A stretch of 64,000 nucleotides of DNA from Gossypium raimondii (taxonomy: Eukaryota > Streptophyta > Magnoliopsida > Malvales > Malvaceae). A program made the translations under genes and the position numbers. This document shows, in pieces, positions 11,274 through 24,954 of the stretch (the stretch's first letter is position 1; every line of letters begins with the position of its first letter). The notes beneath the pieces are model-generated. The model saw nothing but the letters and a program-made list of their open reading frames with translations. It was not told where the DNA came from and made no database searches. The stretch lies in the NCBI RefSeq assembly GCF_025698545.1, contig NC_068577.1, positions 4,975,501-5,039,500 on the forward strand, given 5' to 3'.

Positions 11274-12602
11274 AATTTAATTGAAAAACTTGAAGATTGT
11301 AATAATATATTAAACAACAACATATTAGGAAAAAGAAAAAAAGTAAGACAAATAAATAAAGAACATAATTTATGCAAAAATATTTACCGAGTGATTTTTT
11401 GCATAAGGAGCCAAGAGGGAGATAATTTGTATTTTTTTACTCTATGCTTTCAGTCCCGACATCAAACTCCTTTCTTTTTCTATCGGCTATGTCAATATCG
11501 TACCAGCGAAAGATAATTCCTTAGCAAGACATACAAATCAAAATATAAGAAAGTCACTAACCTAATATGTATGGGTATGGCCGAATCAATTAATTTTAGA
11601 ATTTGGCTTTAAAGTCTATCTTAGACCTCTAAATTTAATCTTTTAAGGCTCATCATATATTAATATTTGATTATTATTAAAGTTATATAATTAAAATTGA
11701 AAAATACTTTGTTAATAGAAAGTATAACCTTATATATAAAATACAGTTTGACCAGGGAGAGAAATGCTATACAATGTGAGCACAAAATTTTTAGAATAAT
11801 TTATATATAAAATTTAAAAATCTGAAATTTTCAAAGGGATGACTACCCCGCCTCCCTTGGAACCCTAGTGCAATATGCTCCCTTAATAAAAGTTATATAA
11901 CAAATAAACAAGAGGCGGAAAAAAGATAAATATTTCTGACTCGTTTCATATTTTATGAACATATATTAAATATTTTTCTAAAATATCAAAATATGCCAAC
12001 ACAAAGCTCCTTTTAAGTTGATGACACCATCCTTCTCCAGGGTAACAGACTTTCAAAAACCCACCATCACTACCTAATTACGTCTTAATTGCATATTGCT
12101 TCCTTTTACAACCCAAAATGAACTCAATTAAAAATATGCATACAACTTTCAAAGCATAAGTAATACATTAAAAAGGTAACTTAATTCATTTTAAAAATAA
12201 AATTAAATAAATTCTCCTAATTATTTGAACTTTGAGTGACCAACAGAACCAAAATCAAATCAACAAAATTATTTACATTTTTTAATTACTACTATTTTTC
12301 AAAAAAAAGAGCTGCTCAAATATTTTTTTAATAATTTTATATTTCTTTCGCCCAGACCCTGTAGTAAAGTCAAATACATCCAGGGATAAAATAAAGTAGA
12401 TGTAACTGCGAATGCACCTTCTGTATCCACTCAAAATCATGGTGCATCAAAATCCTTTTTTGGAGATCTGTTAGGGTTTGATTTTCATCATTGAAACTAG
12501 AACTCAAAGTCTAACATTTCTACGATACATTTATGACTACCATTGTTGGCTAGAAATTGTAATCCCACCGTCCGAGGCAAAGCATACTAGACATGCCACA
12601 CT
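11274..12602. other. Intergenic region and OST48 3' side
   Basis: AT-rich sequence with no recognisable gene. The part nearest 12603 is the 3' untranslated region of OST48, whose end is not determined. Confidence 0.4.
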
Positions 12603-15600
12603 TTACTTGTTATATAGATGAACAAAAGAAAAGATGAAGAATCCTGCCATCTGCATCAAAAACCCATACCAATAAGTTAAAATACATCACCCGCCATTTC
12701 TTTCAAGGGAGGAAACCACAAAGACTTTTCATTTTTCTTAAAGCACTCATGTTTGATACTTCATCCCCATCACATATTTACATACCGAGACCATTAAGTA
12801 TGATCCTCCTAATATGTGGAAGAACTTAAAAAAACAAAAAAGTAGGCATATCTATGACGGACATATATCCGTGTTTGACACTTATTTTTTGAATCCGGAT
12901 CATATAGAAGTAGTTTGAAAGGAGAGTGTCAGAGTCTTACCGTAGAAAATGCAGCTCCGTAGTAGGGATAAGCAGTTGGTATGAATCTTTCATATTCATT
13001 GTGTCTATATGGCCTGACTGGAATCTGCAAAATTCGAAGTTTTGATAGTTTATTTGTAAAATAAAAAATTCCATGAGATGTGATAAACCCCAAAAGCAAT
13101 TACGAAAAACAATATTAGTTAGATGAAAATAACTAGACATAAATCACTATCAGTTACTCTCCTATACTGATTTTTGAGAACTTCTATTTCTATTGCAAGT
13201 TTCTTCCAGATAACTAGTAAGAGAAGTCTCAAAGGAGAAATTGTATCCAGAATCATGAGAAACAAAATACGATACCTGCTTTGAAAGGGATAAGCTTGTA
13301 TACCCAAGCTTTTGGTACTCAACCTTGAACTGGAAAACACCATAAACATCCGGAACCTTAAATGACGCGGAATAGAGACCCTGCAGTACAAGAATGGACC
13401 AGTATTTTATGTGGATGACTTCCTACTAAGAGAAGGGTGATTTCGCAAACCATATAATCTAAAGAGGCAAATAAAGAACCTTTTTGTCATTCGACAAAGT
13501 TTTCAAAACATAGGGGCTCATCATGTAAAACTGGACTTGGACATCGTCAGTAACGTATGGCTCCCAGCTAGTTCCAGACCACTCATAGATCTCAACCGAG
13601 TATTCCTTCATAAAATCACATCCATTTCTTTTCAGTTAAATTTCTGCAAAATGGTATTTACATTAAACAAGACATACAGGGAGGAAGAATTACCAACTCA
13701 TCATTAATCCTGTACAAAGCAGATTCATCTGTTTCTCCGACTTTGTGGTGTTTTACATTCACAGCCTAAAGATCAAAATGAGTTAAATCAGCACCACACA
13801 TGTGACATGCCCATAATTTTTTTACAAGAAACAGATATTTACAATGATAAAGTTGATCAATATGCCCACCTTAAGATGACCTCTTTCATGGAAAATCCAT
13901 TTGCTAAGTTCAGTCAAAAATTGCTCATTACCTGATTTCTCATATCTGCCATCAGAAAGAACATTTCTCACAAGCACGTCAGTTAGTAAACAACAACTAG
14001 TATGCACTTAAGTGCAAGGGCAAAGGCATAAATTTGAGTATAAACTTGGAAATGCATCTGGTTCCCTCCTTCAACGAATAAGAAGATACATATAAAGGAT
14101 AAAGGTTTAACATGGACTTCAGATGATGGTTTCAGGACCTAAAAACTTGTTTAGCTTTAGCTGTTTCCTTCTATGTATTGAAAATCAGTTGCTGCTGACT
14201 TGTTTTAACATTTCCAAGGTCTTATATTGAAAGGGTAGTTTAGAGAGTTAGAATTTCACTCACTTGGTTGAGCTCCCAGATTTCTGGACACCAGATCTAA
14301 AAAATCTGAAAATATTTTAACAATTTATCAAGACATGTGACATGTTTATAAAGTTCAAAATCAAAAGGAAACAAATTCATCAAGGAAGCTCGGTTAACTT
14401 GAAATGTTAATATACCACATACCGATTGCTGAACATACTTAGTGAACCAGTAATCAGAATTCGTGCATTGTTCCTTGCCTACAAAATAAAATTAAAAAAA
14501 AAAAAAAAACACCATCACAGAAAAATAAGTTTCTTTCATTCATGCAAAACTATCTTAAAATAAGATGGAACAGACAGAGGTTCATGATCTGGCCGTGCAG
14601 AAGATATATGAACAGTTGTTTGTACCTGGACAACTGAAACCAAGGAGATTGCGGAACCCGTCAATGATGGTGGAGTTGACAGCTTGGACAAGGGATTAGC
14701 TGAATAGGCAGATGGAGAAGCTGAGAGAACCTTTAACACCTAAACATAGGGCACATTTTAAAGGGATCAAAAAGAAGCTTCTGGTTTTAATAATTGAAAT
14801 ACATGTTCCTTAAATTCTTTGAAACCGGATGCAGGCAGCTTACCAAGCTATTGACAGGATTAAGTGAATGGCCAATGCCCTGGAAAAGTACAGGAGCCTG
14901 TGGCAAATTTATTAAAACTATTGTCACTGTAATCACAACCACTGAATAACATACAATGAGCTTCAAACAACTTATCAGAATTCAATATAAGCTTGTAAAA
15001 TGTGTGGCTAGCTTATATATCAGAGAAATAACAAGCATTACAACCTGAAAAACATCTAAAGAAAAGTGAACTGATATGTACTACTTTATCATGATCGGAA
15101 CAACCTCGAATTAGCAGATCAAGACCGATACCCTAATGAGCAGAGTAAGACTGAAAATGCAGGTCTTAATACTTACCTCAATTTTCTTGCTTCCTATAAT
15201 CACATCAGATTTAATAAAATCATCAGATGCAATCAAAGTATGATCTCCTTCTGTTTCCGAAACTGCATAGCCAGTGTGATCGATAACCATAGCCGAAGGA
15301 TCCTACTCATCGAACAAGGAAAGATTCTATACACAATAAAGTAAAGCAATAACATAGCACGAAAGCATCAAATTGGAGAATACAAACAACATCTGACCTC
15401 ATCGAAATCAACTCCACATTCGGTGGCAATTTCCCGGATCAAATCAGAAGCATTAACATCCGCCGCAATAATTAAATCATGACCAGAATCAACAAAATTG
15501 ATAATGGCAGCAACATCAACAGATCCTCCAAATCCTATTTAAAACAAAACAATATCAATTACTACTTCAACGAAAAACGCGTTAACAAAAAAAAGAAGAG

Positions 15601-15913
15601 CAAATGACAACAATTCATTTAAAATGTGAAATAACTGACGTTCAACAGAGGGGCAGAATAGGATCAAGGCATCGTAGAGATACTGGCCGTAGCGCTGCAA
15701 GGCGATCTTAGGATCGTCGGTGAGTTTGAAGTCAAGGTCAAAGCCGCGTAATTTGAGAGAGTTGAAGTATGAGGAGTGGGACGACTTGACGGCTAAATCG
15801 TCGAGGAGGACCAGGACTCGGCGATCGGTGGGAGTCTCGGGAGAGAAAGAATTGCATAGAAATGGAAGAAGGATCGAGATCGAAGCAACAAAAATCACCC
15901 AAAATTTGCCCAT
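12603..15913 (-). CDS. OST48: Oligosaccharyltransferase 48-kDa subunit (OST48/DGL1)
   Basis: Thirteen coding exons (high to low): 15913-15640, 15534-15398, 15302-15177, 14897-14844, 14739-14626, 14478-14423, 14305-14264, 13945-13870, 13765-13694, 13605-13480, 13380-13276, 13024-12941, 12650-12603. All introns are GT-AG and the phases close to 1314 nt, 437 codons plus stop. The protein starts with a signal peptide, then [13 protein letters not shown] and RGFDLDFKL of the DDOST/WBP1 family, continues through [16 protein letters not shown] and [12 protein letters not shown], and ends with a membrane segment ([15 protein letters not shown]). It is the ER subunit that helps transfer the dolichol-linked glycan to Asn in nascent proteins. 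Length and exon order fit an intact plant ortholog (Arabidopsis DGL1). Confidence 0.95.
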
Positions 15914-15922
15914 TTTTGGGGA

Positions 15923-15931
15923 TTAGGGTTT
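15923..15931 (-). promoter_or_regulatory. Telo-box upstream of OST48 start
   Basis: AAACCCTAA on the minus strand, 10 nt before the ATG. Telo-boxes near transcription starts are common in plant housekeeping and translation genes; function here is inferred. Confidence 0.45.
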
Positions 15932-17600
15932 TAGAGTTGAAATGACTGAGGATTTGGGAGATTCAAGGTATCTACTATCTAATATCACACTAGTATTCCC
16001 CACTGAGCGAGCCGGCCCTTGAAGTACGTTATAGATGTATATGGTCCGAATCGGATCCCTCGGTCGAAACTTGATTTTACAACCGTTAAAAAGCGTTTAC
16101 CATCGAAATTGAAATTATGATTTGGGTTAAAAAATACTTTTCGAATTGATGTTAATTCAAGAGGGTTTGATCTTTGTTCCGGGCATAAAATAATTTTAAA
16201 ATTTATGATTAGCGCCTACTTTCTTAATAGACTTACCGAATGCAAAAAATTAAACATTAAACTCGTTCTAGTGGTTATCTTAGAAAAGAAATAAAAAATT
16301 AAAATTAATAACAACTTACAATAAGAAAAGTGAATAAGGCTAAATTTAAAAATAAATTTAGCATAATATGTTTAATAAACTAAATAAATTTATGAGGAAA
16401 GAATATCGTAATTTAATTTTGTCATCGATTAAAATGATCTTTCATATTTTTCGGTAATGTTGTCCTTTGAATACAACTTGAAATTTCCTCTTCGAGAAAC
16501 CAATACTTAATAATCTCCATTTTTTGTAGTATTATTTAGATGCTATTTGTTTGAAAATACTTAAGTGTTGAACAATATTGTTTGAACCGGACTAGTTGGT
16601 TGGACTGATTGAACTAGACAAAAATCGGTTGAACTAGGCGATTGAATTGTAATTTTTTAATTATTTTTAAAAATTTTAATAATTTTTTAATCAGACTGGT
16701 TGGACCAATGAACCAATGGCCTGATTAGTTCAGCCACCGCTCTATTTAAAAAAAACATGGGTGTTCGATACTATTTATAATGATAAATCTTAATTTTAAT
16801 CGGTATATAATTGTAACACTAATTAAATAAAAATTATTTTAAAATAATATATACTAATAATTAATTAACATGCTTAATTGTGTAGTTCAATCCAATAAAA
16901 AACTTTATGCGAAAAATAAAAATGGTTATTAATAAGATTTTATCTGTTATTAATAATTAATATTATTTATTTTTAATATGGTTAAATTAAACTTCAACTC
17001 AATTATATAGTTGGTTAAAATTCTATTATTTAAAAGTAAAAATGTTTTTATTATTTTGAACAATAAAATTGAGATGGCCTGATGTTAAAAAATTTAAGTC
17101 CAAATCCGGCTCAATGTAGGCTAGACTAAACTAGTTGTACAGATCCCTCGACACATTAATACTTCTTATTTCGTTGTTTAGTTTAAATATTTTATATATT
17201 TTATATACTAATTTTAATAAAATATTTTGGTAGAAAATAATAAAATATCATAAATATATATATGAATCAAGTATGGAAATATAAATTTTAAAATAATTAA
17301 GTATAATTATGAAATTCAATTCTTATATTTTACAAAAACTAAGAAGCTGCTCACTATATTATAATTTATTAAAATTTGGTTTTGTACATTGTAATATAAG
17401 CTAATTTAGTCATTAGTAAACAGATGAACTTTAGCTATTTTTGCTAATACATTACATATAAATTAGAGAACTGTTGGTTCCACTACACATAAATTATTAA
17501 GCTGTTGATTTTAAGTTTTGCGATTAATATTATTGTTATTCAATTGGATTAACTTTCTCGTAAATTTTGAAAATAGCTCAATGCCTTCTAAACAATTAAC
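15932..17600. other. Intergenic; possible MITE at about 16580-16745
   Basis: AT-rich and without a gene. Near 16580-16745 a pair of GAACCGGACTAGTTGG-like and CCAATGGCCTGATTAGTTC-like segments point at each other around an AT core, as in a MITE, but no clean target duplication was seen. The left side is the upstream region of OST48; the right side holds the 3' end of the PPPDE gene. Confidence 0.35.
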
Positions 17601-17872
17601 CGGAAAAAGTCCGGTGGTTCAGTTGTTTCGGTACAGACTTTGCATGGGCAACATCTGCAACACCAGAATCAATCAGACATAATAAATACATTAACATCAA
17701 CAACAAGCTACTCCACGAGCGTAGTTAAGAATGCAGGGAAGGAAAAGAGCAAACTTGTAAAGATTTTGCCCCTTCAAGCGACTGGGATGATCCGGTGCTT
17801 CAAAGCCTTGAAGGGGACAAACAACATTCCGTTTTCACCGTGGAAAAGAGATACTGAAGTTATAAGCCTGTC

Positions 17873-18858
17873 TTACAGTTGCTTCAACGTGCAGCTTTTC
17901 GGTCGCTTTAGTTCCCATGGCGGTAAACAGCCTTTGTAGTGAGAGTGCAAAAAGAGTGAAGACATTGATACTTCCCTCTGAGGTATTGAGATCGACGATA
18001 AGCAACTGAAGGCACTTCTCAGCCTCTTCTTTTCATTATCAGCTTGGAAGTTGGGGTCATGGCAGACCGCAGTAGCTTTGAGTGCCTCCGGAAGTATGCA
18101 GTTACATAATGAACCTGCAAAGATGATAAATGGGCGTTGAAGTAGCGTACTTCAGTGCGTGTCTTAAAGCATCGGAAGTGAAGTTAGGGACAGTGATGAA
18201 CTAAATGACATGGATACTTACGAATCCAAGAAAAGCTAGACCTAAAAGAACTTTAAGCTCAATAAAGCACATATGGGATATAATACCAATTCTTGCAAGT
18301 CGATTGACCCATTTTGGCATCCGGTTCCCGGTTAACTTGTAACATATATCCTCGCAGAAATGGTTGCAGTTCTTAAAAATCAAGTGGTATGTATCACCAT
18401 TGTAACTCCCAGATTGCCGCTCTATGAACTCTCTTAGCTGGGCAGGGTCCAAGCATGTAATCCCCATGAAAATTGATTTCCTAAACTTGAAGCCAGGGCA
18501 CCGTCGAGGTTCGACCTCAAAGACACCGCTTGTCGGGTAGTCATGAGCTCCAAAGGCATACTCTACACCATAAACTGTAAAGCAATGCAATGAAATGTCA
18601 AATGTGCCTCGATTTTCATGAAAATTGCTCTCAAGGAAAGAAACTCATCTAACCTTCCACTCCAGAGTGAAATATACCAAGACCTGCCCAATAAACATAG
18701 CCATTAGCATTTGTCAAGTCATACACATTTAGGTAAACCGGAGCTTCACACGGACTGCAGCCCGCGGACTTTACTTTCGGAAACATGCAAAAGTTAGCGG
18801 CTGGATTCCGAGACCGAAGAGGCATAATCGGGTGACTGCCGTTCTTTGGTTTCATCAT
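17873..18858 (-). CDS. PPPDE/DeSI-like thiol peptidase domain protein
   Basis: Three coding exons: 18858-18654, 18574-18287, 18114-17873, all GT-AG, 244 codons plus stop. The start is the first ATG of the frame. Residues from APVYLNVYDLTNANGYVYW onward form the PPPDE fold. The catalytic-type His is in GIFHSGVE and the Cys in FKNCNHFCEDICYKLTG, followed by PKWVNRLARIG. Family members are deSUMOylating or deubiquitinating cysteine peptidases. The C-terminal exon (CILPEALKATAVCHDPNFQ and a Ser-rich tail ending LKRPKSCTLKQL) resembles an Arabidopsis subgroup that I recall as At5g25170-like. The gene looks intact. Substrate unknown. Confidence 0.9.
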
Positions 18859-19900
18859 CAATGATACCGGAAAAACTCAGTTAATACCTATCTCCAGCCT
18901 GCGAAAGATCAATATAGGATCTCACATATATTATGCACAGATAGTTACACATTTGCAAAAGGGATTTTAGTTCATAAAATTCAGTCTCATTGTAGAATAC
19001 TTGTTCAATAAGATCCAATAATCTCATCGAGATATTAAAACTATGTTGCACAACCTTTTTATTTTTCTTGAAGTATTTGTGTCCAACATTCATATCCAGC
19101 ACATGGATACGGAAATATGCTTTCAAGGATCCTTAAAATACATGAAAATCATTAGAAAAGTCAATTATAGACCCATATCCGACACTCACACCCAAGTCCA
19201 AGCAACGTAGTGTTAAAATACTCAGTTGAATGCAACAACCAAAATAATAATTAGTCTAAAAATATATATATAACCCCCAAGTTAGAAACCCAGACTCCTT
19301 AGAATTAGACATGTCAATTTTGACTGGAACCTGAAAATCTGAATTGATAAACTTGAACCCGAACTTGACACTACTTGATTTGATCATGACAAGCCAGCAA
19401 CTCGAATCAGAATTGACCTGAACTTAAAATGATGTAACAATAGAGTAATCTACCAAGTAAACTTACACAAAGTTACACTGAGGAGCAGTGCAGGTAAAGT
19501 TCCAGGTAAAGATGCCAAAAGAAATCAACAACTGCAAAAAAGGAAAATGAAAATGAACCAAACCCATTTAAGAAAACATCCAAAATAAGCACACATTATA
19601 GGGGAAAAAATGAAGTACCAAATTGAACACAAGGATATCATGGGGCTCTCACCCATCAGTGGCCAACATGCAGGGCAAAGATATTGTGATTTCCCAGAGT
19701 AAAAGAAAGGAGCTGAGAGTGAAGAAGCCTGTGCTATGGCTGATAGCCTGAAAACCCACACATTTGACTCTGTTAAACCCACACATTTGACTCTGTTTGT
19801 TCTGCTTTTTGTTTTGTTTGTCTGTTCCTTTTTTTACTGACAACAATGAAAGCTGGAGCTGGAGTAAAGAAACAAGCTCTTCTTTCTTGGAAGACTGATT
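18859..19900 (-). other. 5' leader and upstream region of the PPPDE gene
   Basis: No coding exon is apparent upstream of the ATG. A 5' untranslated exon near 19650-19860 is plausible. It holds a direct duplication of about 22 bp containing CCCACACATTTGACTCTGTT at about 19755-19798. Confidence 0.35.
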
Positions 19901-21991
19901 GAGAATTATAATTATATTAAGTAAAGAACAAAGGGTTAATTTAACTGTAAGTCCTTAAACATGCTTAAATTCTAAATTAGTCACCAAACTTTAAAATATC
20001 AAATCAAACTGTAAACATGTATGTACTTATATACTGTTTAAATATGATATGTTAAAATAAAAGGAAATACTCCTCCTATATTTTAATAATATTGTCTAAT
20101 TTTAACATGTTATGTTCTATCCATCCATAGAATAGATATACATGTGTTACAATAATTTGATTCACGTATTTTAAAAATGTTCCACGTCCTATTTGAATTG
20201 ATATTTAACATCTGAAGTGATGGTTAGGTTGACGAAAGAACATTATTGATATGATATTGATTCTGTAAGGACTTAATTATAATGTTTTGAAGCTTTAAAA
20301 CCAATTTAAAATTTCAAAAGTAGTTTAGGAGTGTTGACGTAATTAATCCCAAAAGTTAACAGTAAACTTGTAGTAAAATCATGTTTTGTTAAAGAGAGGA
20401 AAAGGAAAAGTTAAAAAGAAAAATGTGGGACTGGTATGCTTAATTGCTTATTGACTCACTTTAGACTTCAAAAATAACAAAGAAAAGAGAATATAAAAAA
20501 ATCTGTACAAATTATTTATTTATTGGGGTAATTATTACTATTTATATAAATTTTTGAAATATAATAGGAAAAATATTAAAATTTAAGTAATATTAAAAAC
20601 TATTTTATATGAGATGATCATGTATGTTAATTAAAATATTTTTAATTTTATTAATATTTTAATAAAATATAAATATATTAAAAATTATTTAATGTGTGAT
20701 AAAATTATGAAAGTCAAGAAAGTATTGTAAAAAAATATCTTTTACTTTTCATGTAAAATTTATAAATATACTAAAATTTAAATAGCATTAAATTCTTGTT
20801 TGTACTAATAATATATATAAGTTCTAAAATAAATAAAATTATATAAAGTTTAAGCCAAAATTAATAATATAAGTTCTATATTAGAAAATTATTTAATTTC
20901 AATCAAATAATGCTTAAATAAATTAAAATATTATATAAAATATAAAATTTAGACACTATTCAGACAATCATTATAATTTTAATAAATTATTTAAAATATT
21001 GTATGGGATTTATTATATTTGTAACAAAAATTTGTATTGTAAAATTTTGTTTAAAAAAATTAATTTTTTATAAGTTGTTTGTCTAGATTTGGTGGATTAT
21101 TTTCAACTTTAACAATATCAAATATCGTTTAAATATATATATAATAATTATATTTAAAAGATATTTTTATAATAATTTTTAGAAAAAAATAGATTATTAT
21201 ATATGATCGTTAGCTGTAATTATATTATTTTACGATTTATGATAAGATTTTAGTTTTAAATTCAAATTATAATTTAATACAGGATGTTTAAATATATTTA
21301 TTATTTAAAATATTATTATTAAAGAAAATCATATTTAAAATTTAATTTAAAAGACGAGACCCGTTTTAAATATAATTAAAAATTAAATATTTTAGAACAT
21401 TAAAACTATCTTAAAACTGAAAATTTTAAGCTTTGATAATAAAAGCTTTGATGAAATTCAAATTGTTTGTGATAATAAAAGCTTTGATGAAATTGAAATT
21501 GAGTTGAATCAATTTTATTTTAGAGAAAAATTATCTTAAATGTTTATTTATCTTGTTATATAAAGTATTTGATCGAGTTAGTGTCACAAATTATAAGACA
21601 CTAACTCAATTAATAAAAAATAAAATTAATATTTTTAAAAAGTAAAAATATATTTACCTTTTATATTTTAAAATTTTAAACTCAAAATAATTTGAAAAAA
21701 ACTGATACAATTTAAATTTAAGATACTAAAAAGACTTCATTAAAATTTTACAAAATAAATTTAAATAGTAAACTGGCACAATTATATATATATATATATA
21801 TAATTTCTTTTAACTGTTGGTCAACTGTTCCCTGCTGTTTTAAGTTCCAAGAATATTTTCTTCTTTCCTTGTGACATGCCACCTTTTATTTTATCAAAAA
21901 GAGAAAGAGACTAAATTACTATTTAGTTTAATCATTTAATATAAAAATAATTAAAAGTAACACCTAAAATTTATAATTATGATAATACATC
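19901..21991. other. AT-rich spacer, no gene
   Basis: Very AT-rich. It has a 36-bp-period duplication (GATAATAAAAGCTTTGATGA at 21435 and 21471) and a perfect (TA)10 run at 21783-21802. Nothing coding was seen. Confidence 0.5.
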
Positions 21992-22551
21992 ATCTAGATT
22001 GTAATAGGCCCAATTTGCCTGGCCCGTTAGTAAAATAAAACCAAATGAAAAAATAAAATTTAAAAGTCCAATAAATAGTCCAATTACAATGGGCCAAATT
22101 CGGGTTGAAGCCCAATCACTAAACCCGATTACAGACCCTAACTTGGTCCTACCCACCAAACCCAATTAACCCACTAGCCTAAAAAAAAACCTTTAGCCCA
22201 CTGAGCCCAAAACACAAAACAGGAGCAAAGAACCCTAGATACTTTCGGTTCCCAGCGCCGCAGCAGAAGCACCTCTTCACGCTCCCTCCGCACGTGACAA
22301 GACTCCGTACGCCAGGCCTGCAAACAGAATGAAAACAACACAGCAAAGAGAAACCAATGGGGGGTTTTCTATTTTATTTTTGTTTATATTTTTTGATTCG
22401 ATTTTTCGGGTTCTTTGTCGAATACAGATATAAGAACCGAAAAACGCCTGTAAAAAATGGACGCATTCAATACACACATTGAGAATACAAAAAAAAAGTC
22501 AAAATATTGAAAGGTGACTTCCGAGTTTCTTTTACATTTTCATTTTGCTAG

Positions 22552-24795
22552 TGTCGAAACCGTTTTTTGAAAAACAAAAATTTAGTTGTCGACTTTAAAA
22601 ATAAAACTGGAGTCGCCACCGATCCTTTATTAAGGTGTGATCGGCTCACCTTAAAAAATTATTTCGGTCTACGAATTTTTGAGAAAACGAGTTCGGAAGT
22701 CAGTTACGCACGAGGAAGGTTTAGCACCCTCGTAACGCCCAAAAATCGGTACCAAATTGACTATTTGATGTCTTAGTGTCGAAAGTTAAAAAGATTTTAA
22801 AATAAGCTTGAATGATGAAATTTGCAAAAGGATAACCAATTGTTCAAGTCATGTAAAGAAACCGAGTCCCAATATGTTAGGGTACAATCTCTCATAATCC
22901 CCAAACTTTGAATATCACTTTTATTTTATGCGAAAATCTTCATTTCGAGAAAGTAACAGGCCACACCCAATACGTTAGGGCACAACAAGTTAAGTTCCCA
23001 AAAATGATTTTTATGCTCATGCATTTTGAATAAAGAATGTTCTCGGTCATCTAAGATTGACAAAGAAAATCAGAACCCAATACGTTAGGGCTCAATTTCC
23101 CTCGAAAAATCCCAAACTTCCAATAATACTTTATTCAAAAAAAAAAAACCCCTTAAAATCAAGAAAATCACTTTGATGAATGGTTTAAACCAAAATATAG
23201 TTTCAAAAGGGTATGTTGAAAAGTTAATACATAGTATCATACAGATCCTTTAATTTACAGCATATTCGAATAAATATTTGCAAATATATATAATATAACA
23301 AGAAAGTTGCAAGCATATGTACACATATATCTAACACATATACGATAATACGTATAAAAAGATGGAATGCAATATATATAAAAATGCATGTATGGGTGAA
23401 TATGAAAATTGTAAAATAAAAATAAAAATGTACATACGTTAATGCACATATAAGTGTAAAAATAAAACAAAATTCATAATAATTTCTAAAAAATGTATAT
23501 GAAAAAAATGCATATGAATTAGAAAATGTAGGCATATACACATGTATATATACATATTTATTTATAAAAACTATGGGAGCAGAATATATAAAATATATGA
23601 AATATGTGTATATAAGAACTAAAATATGTATGCATATATGTATCTATTTTAAAACGTATAAGTATATATATGGAATATAAAATATGCGAAAGTTAAAAAC
23701 GGTAAAAAAGTTTAAAAAATGTATGAATGCATGTGGTCATGAAAACTTAAAACATATATGTATTAATTAAGCATTAAGATAGGCGATATAATAATAATAT
23801 TATTATTAATAATAACAATAAATAGGATAAATAAAAAATGATATAGCATAATTATGATAAAACAAAAAAATGGATTAAATTGAGTTAAAAACGAAGCAAT
23901 GGGGCGAATTTAGTATAAAATTTTAAAAAAAGGGGCCCACTCGAATGCGCGTATAACAATGGAGGACCTAAAGGGAAATTATCCCATCCTTCCAATGCGC
24001 TGTGCAGCGAGGGACCCAATTGAAACACAAAATAAATATGCGGCCTAAATTTCAAAAAAAAAACAAAAGGGGTTTGATCAAACGCCACGACCAAAGAAGG
24101 ACCATTCACAAGAAATCTCCCATTCGGCCGAGCAGCGGATCCTCCCCTCCGGGTCGGGTCACCGCGCGGGCCAAAGCATGGATAAAACGGTACCGTTTTA
24201 ATCTGCTATTTAATGCAGTTTTTTCCTTTAAAACCATTTGAAACCAAATAAAAGAAAAAAAATAGAAAAAAAATTTAAGAAAACTGAAGGCCTTTTGCTA
24301 GGGCTTTCTTGCCCTCTCCACTGCCCAAGAATGGCCTCCGCCATGGCGTTTTCACCGGTCGGAGATGCGGCGCGATGGGCTCCGAAGGTAAGTTCCTTTC
24401 CTTTGTTTTTGATAAAATAAAATAAAATAGACTGAAGAAATAAAATGCAAATCACCTTAAAAAAACACTTTGTATTCAAGATTGTCTCTGTATTTTTCTC
24501 CCTTCCTTTTTTCCTTTTACAAAAACATTGGTCTTATATATAGTCGAAAAATCAACTAAGAATTCTATCTATTGCTGTTTCCTCTCATTCGGACTCTTTT
24601 GAGTCCGTGCTTATAGGTGTGTGGAGAGTTTGGCGCGCGTGGAGGCCGAAACGTGCGGCGATTGGGCGTTGGGCGCGGCGTGGGTGTTGTTGCGTCGCTG
24701 AGGCAGATGCGGCGCTCCTTATTGCTTAGGGTTTTTCTGTTTAATTTTGCAGTGTTGGGCTAGGAACTGTTTTGGGCCGATTGGGCCTTATTACA
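22552..24795 (-). repeat. 3' LTR of the Ogre-type element
   Basis: 2244 bp; on the minus strand it runs TGTAATAAGG to GGTTTCGACA. It is nearly the same as the other LTR over most of its length, with one locally divergent patch near 24310-24370. It carries many copies of CCCAATACGTTAGGG-like sequence and AT-rich stretches that produce spurious open frames. Confidence 0.92.
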
Positions 24796-24808
24796 GCTGC
24801 CCCTCTTT
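24796..24808 (-). other. Polypurine tract
   Basis: On the minus strand AAAGAGGGGCAGC directly abuts the 3' LTR start TGTAATAAGG. This is the expected place and composition for plus-strand DNA priming. Confidence 0.8.
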
Positions 24809-24954
24809 GCTTGTTGTCGTGTGACAGGAATAGAGCAAAGACTAAAAGGCCCAATTGTCCCCAGTCTTACTGAGCCTCAACTTCTTCAGCGCTTCTCTTC
24901 TTCAAGTAGCCCTATTCCTTCCTACTGCATCCTCAGAGGTATATAGGAACTAGT

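Noticed and set aside
23224..23541. Hydrophobic frames rich in Tyr, Phe and Ile in the LTRs (also 37391-37706)
   Set aside because: AT-rich TATATG-type sequence read on one strand; repeated in both LTRs and lacking any domain.
24238..24420. Plus-strand frame with MASAMAFSPVGDAARWAP and a GTAAGT donor in the Ogre LTR, like a captured gene exon
   Set aside because: It lies inside the LTR, runs against the element's sense, and the partner LTR has a different sequence at the same place with no conserved frame.
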